The position numbers and the translations under genes were made by a program. Shown here one piece after another: positions 1-7,779 of a stretch of 38,330 nucleotides of DNA. The stretch is from positions 1-38,330 of the forward strand of contig NZ_QGKS01000319.1 in assembly GCF_003172935.1 (NCBI RefSeq), given 5' to 3'. Under the pieces are notes generated by a model. The model ran no database searches. It was not told where the DNA came from and saw only the letters and a list, made by a program, of their open reading frames with translations. This DNA comes from Micromonospora sicca (GTDB lineage Bacteria; Actinomycetota; Actinomycetes; Mycobacteriales; Micromonosporaceae). Numbering within the stretch: the first letter of the stretch is position 1; the number at the start of each line of letters is the position of its first letter.

Positions 1-58
1 ACTGGGTGCTGCTCGCCCGGCACGCCGCCCGCGGCGTGCCGGGCGAGCAGCACCCAGT
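1..58. repeat. Perfect 28-bp inverted repeat with 2-nt loop at the window edge
   Basis: Bases 1-28 are the exact reverse complement of bases 31-58, separated only by CC at 29-30. The right arm is normal cydA coding sequence; the left arm is that sequence folded back, so the cydA frame from about residue 391 reads a copy of its own antisense. A perfect hairpin with a 2-nt loop exactly at a sequence end is typical of a fold-back assembly or library artefact. A genuine palindrome inside cydA is possible but less likely. Confidence 0.9.
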
Positions 59-1199
59 TGGTGAGGGCCAGGGTGCCGAGCAGCAGGCTGAAGCCGATCA
101 GCGAGGTGAGCATCGTTCCGGCGCCGACCGGGGAGACCGCCTGGCCGGTCGGCAGCAGGCCGTACGCGACCCAGGGTTGGCGGCCCACCTCCCGGGCGAT
201 CCAGCCGAGGAGCACCGCGACGAACGGGAGCGGCAGGGCGAGCAGGATCAGCCAGAGCGGGAAGCGCAGCCGGATGATCCAGTCCCGGAAGAGCAGGGGC
301 ACCAGCAGCGTGCCGAGGAAGAGCGTGAAGCCGATCAGGATCATGAAGCCGAGCCCGACGCTGGAGAGCGCCGGCGGGGTGTAGTCGCCCGGGCCGAACC
401 GTGCCGTCCACTCGGTGACCAGCGCGTCCCGCTCCGGGCCGCCGCCGAACTTCGTCGGCTGCACCCGCCCGACCGGGCCGAACTGGGCGAAGCCGAAGCC
501 GATCAGGAAGACCACGGAGATCGCCGTGGTGAGCACGCCGAGCCGCAGCGACGTGCGGAACAGGGCGAAGTCCGGTGTACGCCGGATCAGGTGCCAGGCG
601 CTGACGGCGGCCATCAGCACGCCGCCGGTGACCAGCCCGGCCGAGACCACGTGGCCGAAGGCGAAGCCGAGGGTGGGGTTGGTGAGCAGCGCCCCGAAGT
701 CGGTCAGGTGGGCGATCCCGTCGCGGACCTCGTACCCGACGGGGTGCTGGAGCCAGGAGTTGGCCACCATGATCCAGAACGCCGAGGCGTACGCGGTCAG
801 CGCCACCCCCCACAGCAGCGCCAGGTGGACGCCCCGGCGCAGCCGGTGCCAGCCGAAGATCCACATGCCGAGGAAGGTGGACTCCAGGAAGAACGCCACC
901 AGGGTCTCGATGGCGAGCGGCGCGCCGAAGACGTTGCCGACGTAGCGGGACAGCCCGCTCCAGTTCAGCCCGAACTGGAACTCCATCACGATGCCGGTGG
1001 CGATGCCGAGCACGTAGTTGATCACGTAAAGCTGGCCCCAGAAGCGGGTCAGTCGCTCGTAGATCGGGTTGCCGGTGAGGTAGCCGGCGGTCTGGAGCCC
1101 GACCAGCAGGGTGACCAGGCCCAGCGTGACCACCACGAAGAGGAAGTGGATCGAGGTGGTGGTGGCGAACTGCAGGCGCGCGAGGAGCAGGGTGTCCAT
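1..1199 (-). CDS. cydA: Cytochrome bd ubiquinol oxidase subunit I (3' end missing)
   Basis: Subunit I of the bd-type terminal oxidase, which oxidises quinol and reduces oxygen at the membrane. The ATG at 1199 follows a GGGGGAG Shine-Dalgarno on the minus strand. The protein begins MDTLLLARLQFATTTSIHF and has many membrane helices. Visible conserved residues are His18 (equivalent to the E. coli haem b595 ligand His19), Glu98 and Glu106 (E. coli Glu99 and Glu107), a GHVVSAG stretch with the likely haem b558 His, and GRQPW near residue 365. The quinol-binding loop is short, as in other actinobacteria. About 390 residues are genuine; the rest of the gene lies beyond the window, and the final 10 codons are corrupted by the fold-back repeat. 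cydB is expected next but is not visible. Two BlaI-like operators lie upstream. Confidence 0.95.
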   Translation of the reverse strand, partial: MDTLLLARLQFATTTSIHFLFVVVTLGLVTLLVGLQTAGYLTGNPIYERLTRFWGQLYVINYVLGIATGIVMEFQFGLNWSGLSRYVGNVFGAPLAIETLVAFFLESTFLGMWIFGWHRLRRGVHLALLWGVALTAYASAFWIMVANSWLQHPVGYEVRDGIAHLTDFGALLTNPTLGFAFGHVVSAGLVTGGVLMAAVSAWHLIRRTPDFALFRTSLRLGVLTTAISVVFLIGFGFAQFGPVGRVQPTKFGGGPERDALVTEWTARFGPGDYTPPALSSVGLGFMILIGFTLFLGTLLVPLLFRDWIIRLRFPLWLILLALPLPFVAVLLGWIAREVGRQPWVAYGLLPTGQAVSPVGAGTMLTSLIGFSLLLGTLALTNWVLLARHAAGGVPGEQHP

Positions 1200-1245
1200 T
1201 CTCGATCTCCCCCGAGTTGGCTCGCTTGTCGTAGGGAGCCTACAC

Positions 1246-1258
1246 GTAGATTATCTAC
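1246..1258. promoter_or_regulatory. 13-bp dyad over the probable cydA -10 region
   Basis: GTAGATTATCTAC is a perfect palindrome around one central base, in the only AT-rich patch upstream of cydA. The minus-strand GATAAT it contains (1250-1255) is a plausible -10 box, which would put transcription start about 45 nt before the cydA ATG. It may be a promoter element, a separate operator or both; it does not match the Rex consensus. Confidence 0.4.
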
Positions 1259-1265
1259 CTATCAC

Positions 1266-1282
1266 TACTACGACATGTAGTA
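1266..1282. promoter_or_regulatory. BlaI-type operator 1 upstream of cydA
   Basis: TACTAC-N5-GTAGTA, a perfect dyad of 17 bp matching the TAC..GTA style of BlaI/MecI operators. It overlaps the expected -35 zone of the cydA promoter (minus strand). A near copy sits 25 bp away at 1291-1307, and a third overlaps the promoter of the nearby blaI-like gene, so that repressor is the natural candidate to bind here. Confidence 0.7.
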
Positions 1283-1290
1283 CCAGAATG

Positions 1291-1307
1291 TACGACAGTC
1301 CGTAGTA
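1291..1307. promoter_or_regulatory. BlaI-type operator 2 upstream of cydA
   Basis: TACGAC-N5-GTAGTA has the same arm length and 5-nt spacer as the site at 1266-1282, with one changed arm base. The 25-bp offset is not a whole number of helical turns, so the two dimers would not lie on exactly the same face. Confidence 0.6.
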
Positions 1308-1356
1308 GTGCCGTGCAGGGGGGGCGTGCGGGCCGGCGGTGGTCCGCCGGGCCGGG

Positions 1357-2262
1357 TCAGCTCAGGAAGAGGGAGATCGGCAGGGCGACCAGGGCCGTCG
1401 CCACGGCCAGCGCGGCCGCGCCGAGCAGCCGGGGCGGGCGGTCCGCGACCAGCAGCCGCTGCACCCGTACGTCGAGGTCGCGGTCGCCCATGCCGAGCGC
1501 GCCGGCCGGGGTGACCCGGTGACCGGCCGCGGCGAACCGGCGCAGCGCCCCGGCTAGGGGCTCCTCGGCGTGCAGCTCGCGGGCCTTGTCGTCGGCGCGC
1601 ATCTCGACCAGCAGGGCCACCCGCTCGTGCGCGTCGCGCACCCAGCGGAACCAGGGCAGCGCCCGGCAGAGCGCGGTGAACGGCAGCAGCACCAGGTCGT
1701 GCCGCTCCTGCGCGTGCGCCCGCTCGTGGGTCAGCACCGCCTCGAGCTCGGCCCGGTCCAGCAGGCTCAGCGTCCCGGCGCTGACCACCACCCGCGGCTT
1801 CACCCCGGGGAGGCAGTACGCGGCGGCGCTCGGGTGGTCGAGCACCAGCGCGCCCGGCACCGTGGGGTCCCGCCGGGCGACCAGGGTGAGCAGGTCCCGG
1901 TGCCGACGCTGCGCGCGTACCGCGCCGTGGACGCTGCGGACGGTCGTGGTGAGCAGCACCGCGCCGATGCCGAAGCCCACCCCGACCAGGCCCAGGTGGG
2001 CCGCGCCCAGCCCGGCGGGCAGGGTGCCGTGGGAGAGGTCGGTGGCGAGGGCGACCAGCGCGCTGCCGGTCGGCCGGCCGTACGCGGCCAGGCCGACCGC
2101 CATCGGCAGGCCCATCGCGGAAAGCCCGAGCGCCAGCCCGACCGACTGCCAGCAGAGGATCGCCACCCGGGGGGCACGCCATGTCCAGGTCGCCGCGGCG
2201 AGGACCTGCGCGGTCAGCCAGCAGGCCAGGATGGTCGCGGCGAAGTGCAGGGCGTACGCCAC
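1357..2262 (-). CDS. M56-family membrane zinc metalloprotease, BlaR-like without sensor domain
   Basis: A 301-residue membrane protein. It has hydrophobic segments near residues 3-27, 36-60 and 88-106 and at the C-terminus, and a cytoplasmic metalloprotease core with the zinc motif HERAH (179-183) and the probable third ligand Glu220 in EMRAD. This is the M56 peptidase fold of BlaR1/MecR1, but it lacks the extracellular penicillin-binding domain, so any signal is unlikely to be a beta-lactam bound that way. It starts 10 bp after the BlaI-like repressor gene ends, on the same strand, forming a repressor/protease pair. By analogy the protease would inactivate the repressor; that role is inferred. 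cydA follows 157 bp downstream on the same strand. Confidence 0.88.
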   Translation of the reverse strand: MAYALHFAATILACWLTAQVLAAATWTWRAPRVAILCWQSVGLALGLSAMGLPMAVGLAAYGRPTGSALVALATDLSHGTLPAGLGAAHLGLVGVGFGIGAVLLTTTVRSVHGAVRAQRRHRDLLTLVARRDPTVPGALVLDHPSAAAYCLPGVKPRVVVSAGTLSLLDRAELEAVLTHERAHAQERHDLVLLPFTALCRALPWFRWVRDAHERVALLVEMRADDKARELHAEEPLAGALRRFAAAGHRVTPAGALGMGDRDLDVRVQRLLVADRPPRLLGAAALAVATALVALPISLFLS

Positions 2263-2272
2263 GGCGGCCGCC

Positions 2273-2704
2273 CTACCGGTCCGTCGCCTCGTCGGCGGCC
2301 CTCGCCCGGCCGGCCCGCGGGTCCTCGACCCGGTCGGTCAGCCCGGCCTCGGCGCCCAGCGCCGCGCGGAGCACCTCGGCCTCGGTGCCGGTGACCGAGC
2401 GGGCGAAGCGCACCAGCGCGGCGTCCCGGCTGCCGCCGAGGTCCAGCGCGTCGAGCATGAGCTGGGCGATGTGCGCCTCGCGGCTGGCGGCGGCCCGGTA
2501 GCGCCAGGCCCGCCCCTCCCGCTCGCGCTGCACCATGCCCTTGCCGGCGAGCCGGTCGAGCACCGTCATCACCGTCGTGTACGCCAGCTCACGCCCGTCC
2601 AGCGCATCCGCGACCTCCCGCACGGTCACCCCGTCGGACGTGCCGGGCACCGAGTCCCACAACACGTCCATCACCGCACGCTCAAGATCGCCCAACCGAG
2701 TCAC
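2273..2704 (-). CDS. BlaI/MecI/CopY-family transcriptional repressor
   Basis: A 143-residue regulator. The N-terminal winged helix (about residues 5-75; LGDLERAVMDVLW, then YTTVMTVLDRLAGKGMVQRE) is typical of BlaI/MecI, followed by a helical dimerisation region. The C-terminal 25 residues are charged and probably disordered. The GTG start at 2704 has no Shine-Dalgarno but lies 6 nt after a TAGGAT -10 box (2711-2716, minus strand), so the mRNA is probably leaderless. An operator-like dyad covers that -10, implying autorepression. It is the first gene of a two-gene operon with the M56 protease, and the same dyad occurs twice before cydA, making bd oxidase a candidate target. Confidence 0.9.
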   Translation of the reverse strand: MTRLGDLERAVMDVLWDSVPGTSDGVTVREVADALDGRELAYTTVMTVLDRLAGKGMVQREREGRAWRYRAAASREAHIAQLMLDALDLGGSRDAALVRFARSVTGTEAEVLRAALGAEAGLTDRVEDPRAGRARAADEATDR

Positions 2705-2711
2705 GCCGCAA

Positions 2712-2728
2712 TCCTACCCCCCGTAGTA
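2712..2728. promoter_or_regulatory. BlaI-type operator over its own promoter
   Basis: TCCTAC-N5-GTAGTA, one base from the perfect dyad at 1266-1282 with identical spacing. It overlaps the minus-strand -10 box TAGGAT (2711-2716), which is 6 nt before the GTG start, so binding would block the promoter. Confidence 0.65.
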
Positions 2729-2830
2729 GAGCGTGCGGGAAGGGCTGTGGCCCGAGGCACCGCTGGCCGGTGACCCGACGTCGGGCACCGGCCAGCAAGA
2801 TCGAACAACCGGGCGGACCCGGCACAGCGA

Positions 2831-2904
2831 GGGTTTCGGGGGGAGCCCGCCCGCGGAGGGATCAAGCCTGACCGCCCGGAGCGGGCGGCCTCCCCCCGAA
2901 ACCC
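2831..2904 (-). terminator. Long-stem hairpin after the deoC/aldehyde dehydrogenase operon
   Basis: Arms 2831-2854 and 2881-2904 pair over 24 bp with one mismatch; the outer 15 bp (GGGTTTCGGGGGGAG) are perfect. The loop is 26 nt and no U-tract follows. It lies just beyond the stop of the last gene of the minus-strand operon and before the blaI promoter, fitting a terminator. Confidence 0.65.
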
Positions 2905-2920
2905 CGGCCGGGACCGACCA

Positions 2921-3745
2921 TCACACCCCCTTCGGGTGCCAGACCGTCTTCGTCTCCAGCAGCGTGGTCATCCGGGCGATCCCCGGGTCGGCGAACCAGT
3001 CGTGGTCGACCGGGGCCGGCCGGAGCACCCGCTTGAGGTTCTGCGCCGCCTTGACCTCCAGGTCGGCCGCGAGTTCGGCGTCGGCCACCCCGGTCAGGTC
3101 GATGGCGTTGACGTCCATGTGCCCGGCCAGCGTCGGCACGGTCTCCGACAGGCGGCCGGTGAGGATGTTGACCACGCCGCCGGGCAGGTCGGAGGTGGCC
3201 AGCACCTCGGCCAGGGTCACCGCCGCGAGCGGCTGCGCCGGCGAGGCCGCCACCACCACGGTGTTGCCGGTGACGATGGCCGGGGCGATCACGCTGACCA
3301 GGCCGAGCAGCGCCGGCGCCTCGGGGGCCACCACGGCCACCACGCCGGTCGGCTCGGGCGCCGACAGGTTGAAGTACGGCCCGGCGACCGGGTTCGCGCC
3401 GCCGTACACCTGGGCGAGCTTGTCGGACCAGCCGGCGTACCAGACCCAGCGGTCGATCGCCGCGTCGACCTCGTCGGCCGGCACGCCGAGGGCGACGAAC
3501 TGCTCGCGGCGGCCCTCCAGCATCTCGGCGACCCGGTAGAGGATCTGACCCCGGTTGTACGCGGTCGCCCCGGCCCAGCCCTTCACGGCGGCGCGGGCGG
3601 CGACCACGGCGTCCCGCGCGTCCTTGCGGGAGGAGAGGGCGACGTTGGCGTCCTGCACGATGTACGACCGTCCCGACTCGCTGCGGGGGAACTTCCCGCC
3701 GATGAAGAGCTTGTACGTCTTGCGTACCGCGACCCGCTCAGACAT
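2921..3745 (-). CDS. Truncated, non-catalytic aldehyde dehydrogenase-like protein
   Basis: A 274-residue protein resembling only the N-terminal NAD-binding half of aldehyde dehydrogenases. It keeps the entry region (TYKLFIGGKF), a YAGWSDKL segment and GGVVNILTG (189-197). It lacks the Asn of PWNFP (PEAPA here), the cofactor-binding Lys of LKPAE (AASPA, 166-170), the general-base Glu (LELGG) and the whole catalytic Cys domain. It overlaps the full-length dehydrogenase gene by 8 bp and is probably coupled to it. The pair resembles a split form of ALDH16, in which a catalytic domain is followed by a shorter inactive one, so a structural or oligomerisation role is plausible. It is unlikely to be active alone. 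The intact frame and normal codon use argue against a decaying pseudogene. Confidence 0.8.
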   Translation of the reverse strand: MSERVAVRKTYKLFIGGKFPRSESGRSYIVQDANVALSSRKDARDAVVAARAAVKGWAGATAYNRGQILYRVAEMLEGRREQFVALGVPADEVDAAIDRWVWYAGWSDKLAQVYGGANPVAGPYFNLSAPEPTGVVAVVAPEAPALLGLVSVIAPAIVTGNTVVVAASPAQPLAAVTLAEVLATSDLPGGVVNILTGRLSETVPTLAGHMDVNAIDLTGVADAELAADLEVKAAQNLKRVLRPAPVDHDWFADPGIARMTTLLETKTVWHPKGV

Positions 3746-5171
3746 TGAGGTAGCCCTCCAGCCCGTGCCGGCCGCCCTCGCGACCGTAGCCCGACTCCTT
3801 GTAGCCGCCGAACGGCGAGGTGGGGTCGAACTTGTTGAACGTGTTGGCCCAGACGACGCCGGCGCGGAGCCGGTCGGCCGTCCAGAGGATCCGGGAGCCC
3901 TTGTCGGTCCAGATGCCGGCCGACAGCCCGTACGGCGTGTTGTTGGCCTTCTCGACGGCCTCGGCCGGGGTGCGGAAGGTGAGCACCGACAGCACCGGGC
4001 CGAAGATCTCCTCGCGGGCGATCCGGTGCGCCTGGGTGACCCCGGTGAAGATGGTCGGCGCGAACCAGAAGCCCCGGTCGGGCAGCTCGCACGGCGGCGA
4101 CCAGCGCTCGGCGCCCTCGGCGGAGCCGGCGTCGGAGAGCTCCTTGATCCGCGCCAGCTGGGCGGCCGAGTTGATCGCGCCGATGTCGGTGTTCTTGTCC
4201 AGCGGGTCGCCGACCCGGAGCTGGGCCATCCGCCGCTTGAGCGACTCCAGCACCCGGTCGGCCACGTTCTCCTGGATCAGCAGCCGGGAGCCCGCGCAGC
4301 AGACGTGCCCCTGGTTGAAGAAGATGCCGTTGACGATCCCCTCGACCGCCTGGTCGATCGGGGCGTCGTCGAAGACGATGTTGGCCGCCTTGCCGCCCAG
4401 TTCCAGGGTGAGCTTCTTGCGGGTGCCGGCGACGGAGCGGGCGATGGCCCGGCCGACCTCGGTGGAGCCGGTGAAGGCCACCTTGTCCACGCCCGGGTGC
4501 TCGACCAGCGCCCGGCCGGTGTCGCCGGCGCCGGTGACGATGTTGACCACGCCGGCCGGCAGGTCGGCCTGCTGGCAGATCTCGGCGAAGAGCAGCGCGG
4601 TCAGCGGCGTGGTCTCGGCCGGCTTCAGCACCACCGTGTTGCCGGCGGCCAGCGCCGGGGCGATCTTCCAGGCCAGCATCAGCAGCGGGAAGTTCCACGG
4701 GATGACCTGGGCGGCCACGCCGAGCGGCCGCGGGTTCGCGCCGAAGCCGGCGTGCTCCAGCTTGTCGGCCCAGCCGGCGTAGTAGAAGAAGTGCGCGCCG
4801 ACCAGCGGCACGTCGACGTCGCGGGACTCCTTGATCGGCTTGCCGTTGTCCAGCGACTCCAGCACGGCCAGCTCGCGGGAGCGCTCCTGAATGATCCGGG
4901 CGATCCGGTACAGGTACTTCGCCCGGTCGCGGCCCGGCATCGGACCCCAGACCTTGTCGTACGCCGTCCGGGCGGCGCGGACCGCGCGGTCCACGTCCTG
5001 CCCGCCGGCCTCGGCGACCTCGGCGAGGACCTCCTCTGAGGCCGGGTTGATCGACTTGAAGCTGCCGCCGTCGGTCGGGTCGACGAACTTCCCGTCGATG
5101 AACAGCCCGTACGAGGGCTTGATATCCACCACCGAGCGGGACTCGGGGGCGGGCGCGTATTCGAACATCAC
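3738..5171 (-). CDS. Aldehyde dehydrogenase, NAD(P)-dependent, full length
   Basis: A 477-residue aldehyde dehydrogenase oxidising an aldehyde to the acid. Visible active-site elements are PWNFP (158-162), cofactor-binding Lys183 in LKPAE, general base Glu257 in LELGG, catalytic Cys291 in NQGHVCCAGSR, and the EEIFGPV motif. The start is GTG at 5171 or the adjacent ATG at 5168, 2 to 5 nt after the deoC stop, so it is co-transcribed and probably coupled with deoC. DeoC releases acetaldehyde from deoxyribose 5-phosphate, so acetaldehyde is the likely substrate (inferred from context). The 3' end overlaps the half-dehydrogenase gene by 8 bp, suggesting the products work together. Confidence 0.92.
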   Translation of the reverse strand: MMFEYAPAPESRSVVDIKPSYGLFIDGKFVDPTDGGSFKSINPASEEVLAEVAEAGGQDVDRAVRAARTAYDKVWGPMPGRDRAKYLYRIARIIQERSRELAVLESLDNGKPIKESRDVDVPLVGAHFFYYAGWADKLEHAGFGANPRPLGVAAQVIPWNFPLLMLAWKIAPALAAGNTVVLKPAETTPLTALLFAEICQQADLPAGVVNIVTGAGDTGRALVEHPGVDKVAFTGSTEVGRAIARSVAGTRKKLTLELGGKAANIVFDDAPIDQAVEGIVNGIFFNQGHVCCAGSRLLIQENVADRVLESLKRRMAQLRVGDPLDKNTDIGAINSAAQLARIKELSDAGSAEGAERWSPPCELPDRGFWFAPTIFTGVTQAHRIAREEIFGPVLSVLTFRTPAEAVEKANNTPYGLSAGIWTDKGSRILWTADRLRAGVVWANTFNKFDPTSPFGGYKESGYGREGGRHGLEGYLNV

Positions 5172-5173
5172 TC

Positions 5174-6133
5174 TCAGTCCAGGGTGAAGTAGTCGGGACC
5201 GGAGTAGACGCCGGTCGTCAGCTTGGTGCGCTGCATGAGCAGGTCGTTCAGCAGGCTGGACGCGCCGAACCGGAACCAGTCCGGGTCCAGCCAGTCCGCG
5301 CCGACGGTCTCGTTGACCATGACCAGGTACTTGATCGCGTCCTTGGTGGTCTTGATGCCGCCGGCCGGCTTCACGCCGACCTGCCGGCCGGTGGCGGCGC
5401 GGAAGTCGCGGACCGCCTCCAGCATCACCAGGCTCACCGGCAGCGTCGCCGCGACCGGGACCTTGCCGGTGGAGGTCTTGATGAAGTCGCCGCCGGCCAG
5501 CATGGCCAGCCAGGAGGCCCGCCGCACGTTGTCGTACGTGGCCAGCTCGCCGGTCTCCAGGATCACCTTGAGGTGGGCGTCCCCGCAGGCGGACTTGGTG
5601 GCCACGATCTCGTCGTAGACCTCCTTGTAGCGCCCGGCCAGGAACGCGCTCCGGTTGATCACCATGTCGATCTCGTCGGCGCCGGCCTCGACGGCCGCCC
5701 GGACGTCCGCCAGCTTGATCTCCAGCGGCGCCTGGCCGGACGGGAACGCGGTCGCCACGCTGGCCAGGTGCACGCCGGTGCCGCGCAGCACCTCGGCCAC
5801 GTACGGGACCATCGAGGGGTAGACGCAGACCGCGCCGACGTGCGGACAGCTCGGGTCCGCCGGGTCGGGGCGCACCGCCTTGGCGGCGAGCGCCCGCACC
5901 TTGCCGGGGGTGTCCGCGCCCTCGAGGGTGGTCAGGTCGACCATCCGGATCGCCAGGTCGATGGCCTGGGCCTTGGCGGTGGTCTTGATGGAGCGGGTGC
6001 CGAGCTGTGCCGCCCGCTGCTCCGCGCCGACCTGGTCCACGCCGGGCAGGCCGTGCAGGAAGGTCCGCAGAGCGGTCTCGGATCGTCCCAGCTCGGAGAG
6101 GTCCGACCGGGCCGACGTCGCTGTCGCCGTCAT
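5174..6133 (-). CDS. deoC: Deoxyribose-phosphate aldolase
   Basis: Cleaves 2-deoxy-D-ribose 5-phosphate to glyceraldehyde 3-phosphate and acetaldehyde in deoxynucleoside catabolism. About 319 residues, the long class of DERA. Visible motifs are GADEIDMVIN, KVILETGEL (Schiff-base region), GDFIKTSTGK and GVKPAGGIKT with the second active-site Lys. A longer in-frame start exists at 6151, but ATG 6133 is preferred because a TAGTAT -10 box (6141-6146, minus strand) ends 7 nt before it, implying a leaderless mRNA. First gene of a three-gene operon with two aldehyde dehydrogenase genes; divergent from upp, so nucleoside and base salvage genes share this intergenic region. Confidence 0.95.
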   Translation of the reverse strand: MTATATSARSDLSELGRSETALRTFLHGLPGVDQVGAEQRAAQLGTRSIKTTAKAQAIDLAIRMVDLTTLEGADTPGKVRALAAKAVRPDPADPSCPHVGAVCVYPSMVPYVAEVLRGTGVHLASVATAFPSGQAPLEIKLADVRAAVEAGADEIDMVINRSAFLAGRYKEVYDEIVATKSACGDAHLKVILETGELATYDNVRRASWLAMLAGGDFIKTSTGKVPVAATLPVSLVMLEAVRDFRAATGRQVGVKPAGGIKTTKDAIKYLVMVNETVGADWLDPDWFRFGASSLLNDLLMQRTKLTTGVYSGPDYFTLD

Positions 6134-6140
6134 GTCTCGA

Positions 6141-6146
6141 ATACTA
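6141..6146 (-). promoter_or_regulatory. deoC -10 box, leaderless start
   Basis: TAGTAT on the minus strand ends 7 nt before ATG 6133, so transcription should begin at or next to the start codon. No clear -35 element is visible at the expected distance. Confidence 0.55.
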
Positions 6147-6256
6147 CGCATCCGCGGGGTGAGTGATCTTGGTCACGGTCGCCTGGTCGGGGGCGCCATA
6201 CGTGAGCGGCGTCGCTGGTCACCCCCGCACCCGCAGTGCCGGCACCGGCGGACCGG

Positions 6257-6262
6257 TAGGTT
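6257..6262 (+). promoter_or_regulatory. upp -10 box, leaderless start
   Basis: TAGGTT ends 8 nt before the GTG start of upp, with no Shine-Dalgarno in between. The deoC and upp -10 boxes face away from each other about 110 bp apart. Confidence 0.5.
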
Positions 6263-6270
6263 GAGCGATC

Positions 6271-6903
6271 GTGGACGTACACGTCATTGACCACCCGCTC
6301 GCCCAGTCGCGGCTGACCGCCATGCGGGACGCCCGGACCGACTCGTCGTCGTTCCGGGCCGCGCTGCACGAACTCACCACCATGCTGGTGTACGAGGCCG
6401 CGCGCTCCTTCCCGGTCGAGAAGTACCAGATCCAGACCCCGGTCACCGGCGCCGAGGGGACCCGGCTGGCCAACCCGCCGCTGCTGGTGCCGGTGCTGCG
6501 GGCCGGTCTCGGCATGGCCGACGCCGCACTCGCCCTGCTGCCGGAGTCCTCGATGGGCTTCGTCGGGCTGGCCCGCGACGAGCGGACGTACGAGCCGCGC
6601 GCGTACATGGAGTCGCTGCCCCGCGACCTGACCGGCCTGCCGGTGCTGGTGCTCGACCCGATGCTGGCCACCGGCGGTTCGCTGGAGCACGGCTGCCGGC
6701 TGCTGGCCGACCGCGGCTGCACCGACATCACCGTGCTCTGCGTACTGGCCGCGCCGGTCGGCATCGCCCGGCTGGAGCAGTCCGGCCTGCCGCTGCGCCT
6801 GGTCACCGCCTCGATCGACGAGGGCCTGAACGACCGGATGTTCATCGTCCCGGGCCTCGGCGACGCCGGCGACCGCCAGTTCGGCGGCATGCCCCGCTTC
6901 TGA
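6271..6903 (+). CDS. upp: Uracil phosphoribosyltransferase
   Basis: Makes UMP from uracil and PRPP in pyrimidine salvage. The 210-residue length is normal for the family. Visible motifs are [10 protein letters not shown], the PRPP-binding [10 protein letters not shown], and the C-terminal uracil-binding [11 protein letters not shown]. It starts at GTG 6271, 8 nt after the -10 box. It is divergent from deoC; together they handle base and deoxyribose parts of nucleosides. Single transcription unit: the next plus-strand gene starts 98 bp later behind its own -10 box. Confidence 0.97.
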   Translation: MDVHVIDHPLAQSRLTAMRDARTDSSSFRAALHELTTMLVYEAARSFPVEKYQIQTPVTGAEGTRLANPPLLVPVLRAGLGMADAALALLPESSMGFVGLARDERTYEPRAYMESLPRDLTGLPVLVLDPMLATGGSLEHGCRLLADRGCTDITVLCVLAAPVGIARLEQSGLPLRLVTASIDEGLNDRMFIVPGLGDAGDRQFGGMPRF

Positions 6904-7001
6904 CGCCACCGGTCGGCCCGCCGGTGACCCGGCGGGCCGGACGGGTCGACCGGGCGAGTTGCCGCGCGGGGGGGTGCGGACAACCGCTAGCGTCTCGGGC
7001 C

Positions 7002-7679
7002 ATGACTGGTGTTGCGCTCGCCGAAGAGCTGCTGCTCCTCGCCTATGACGACGAAACCGGCAAGGCGACCATGCCGCGGATCAGCCTGGACCTCGGGATG
7101 GCCGCCGCGGTGCTGATCGAGCTGGCCCTGGCCGGCCGGATCGCGTACGCCGAGGGCTCCCTGGCGGTGACCGACCCGGCGCCCACCGGCGAGCCGGTCG
7201 CCGACGAGGTGCTGGCCCGGATCGCCGCCGACACCCCGCACACCCCGTCGTCGTGGGTGCAGCGACTGCGGCACGGCCTGCGCGACCGGATCCTCGGCGA
7301 CCTGTGCCGCCAGGGTGTCGTGCGCGACGTCGACGAGACCGAGCTGGGCTTCATCCACGTGCACCGCTACCCGGTCGCCGACGCCTCCGTGGAGGCGGAC
7401 ATCCGCCGCCGGCTGGCCGAGGCGCTGACCAGCGGCGAACTCCCCGACGAGCGGACCGCCGCGCTGGCCACCCTGGTCGCCGTGCTGCGGATGGAGCCGG
7501 CGCTGGGGTTGACCGGCGACGACGCCCGGGACGCCCGGCGCCGGCTGGAGGAGATCACCGGCGGCGCCGGCTTCTCCGGCAACGTCAGCCTGGACGACTC
7601 GGTGGTCCGCCCCTCCGTCGGCCTGGTGGTCGCCGCCCTCGGCCAGGCCGTCGACGCCGCCCTCGGCAAGCGCGCCTGA
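7002..7679 (+). CDS. GPP34 (GOLPH3-like) family protein
   Basis: A 225-residue GPP34-family protein. The fold is all-helical; the eukaryotic member GOLPH3/Vps74 binds phosphatidylinositol 4-phosphate at the Golgi. Actinobacterial members are common and mostly uncharacterised. Visible hallmarks are the N-terminal LAEELLLLAYDDETGK, alternating helices with many Arg/Asp pairs, and the C-terminal VGLVVAALGQAVDAAL. An upstream in-frame ATG exists at 6924, but ATG 7002 is preferred: family members start near the LAEELLLL motif and a TAGCGT -10 box (6988-6993) ends 8 nt before it. Monocistronic, ending at the strong terminator at 7713. The cellular role is not evident from context. Confidence 0.88.
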   Translation: MTGVALAEELLLLAYDDETGKATMPRISLDLGMAAAVLIELALAGRIAYAEGSLAVTDPAPTGEPVADEVLARIAADTPHTPSSWVQRLRHGLRDRILGDLCRQGVVRDVDETELGFIHVHRYPVADASVEADIRRRLAEALTSGELPDERTAALATLVAVLRMEPALGLTGDDARDARRRLEEITGGAGFSGNVSLDDSVVRPSVGLVVAALGQAVDAALGKRA

Positions 7680-7712
7680 CCCCGCCCGGCCCCGCGCCCC
7701 GCCCTTGTTGAG

Positions 7713-7760
7713 CAAGAGGTCTGCGTCTCCGGAGCCGCTCTCCGGGACGCAAACCTCTTG
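7713..7760. terminator. Bidirectional terminator between GPP34 and phosphohexomutase
   Basis: The arms CAAGAGGTCTGCGTCTCCGG (7713-7732) and its near complement ending at 7760 pair over about 22 bp with one mismatch and one bulge; the loop is about 5 nt. It lies between two convergent stop codons and should serve both. Confidence 0.85.
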
Positions 7761-7779
7761 ATCACCTCTTTCGGGCGGG

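Noticed and set aside
6..1280. 424-aa plus-strand frame opposite cydA
   Set aside because: It is antisense to a clear CydA; composition is low complexity (Glu/Arg/Gln/Pro) typical of shadows in GC-rich genes.
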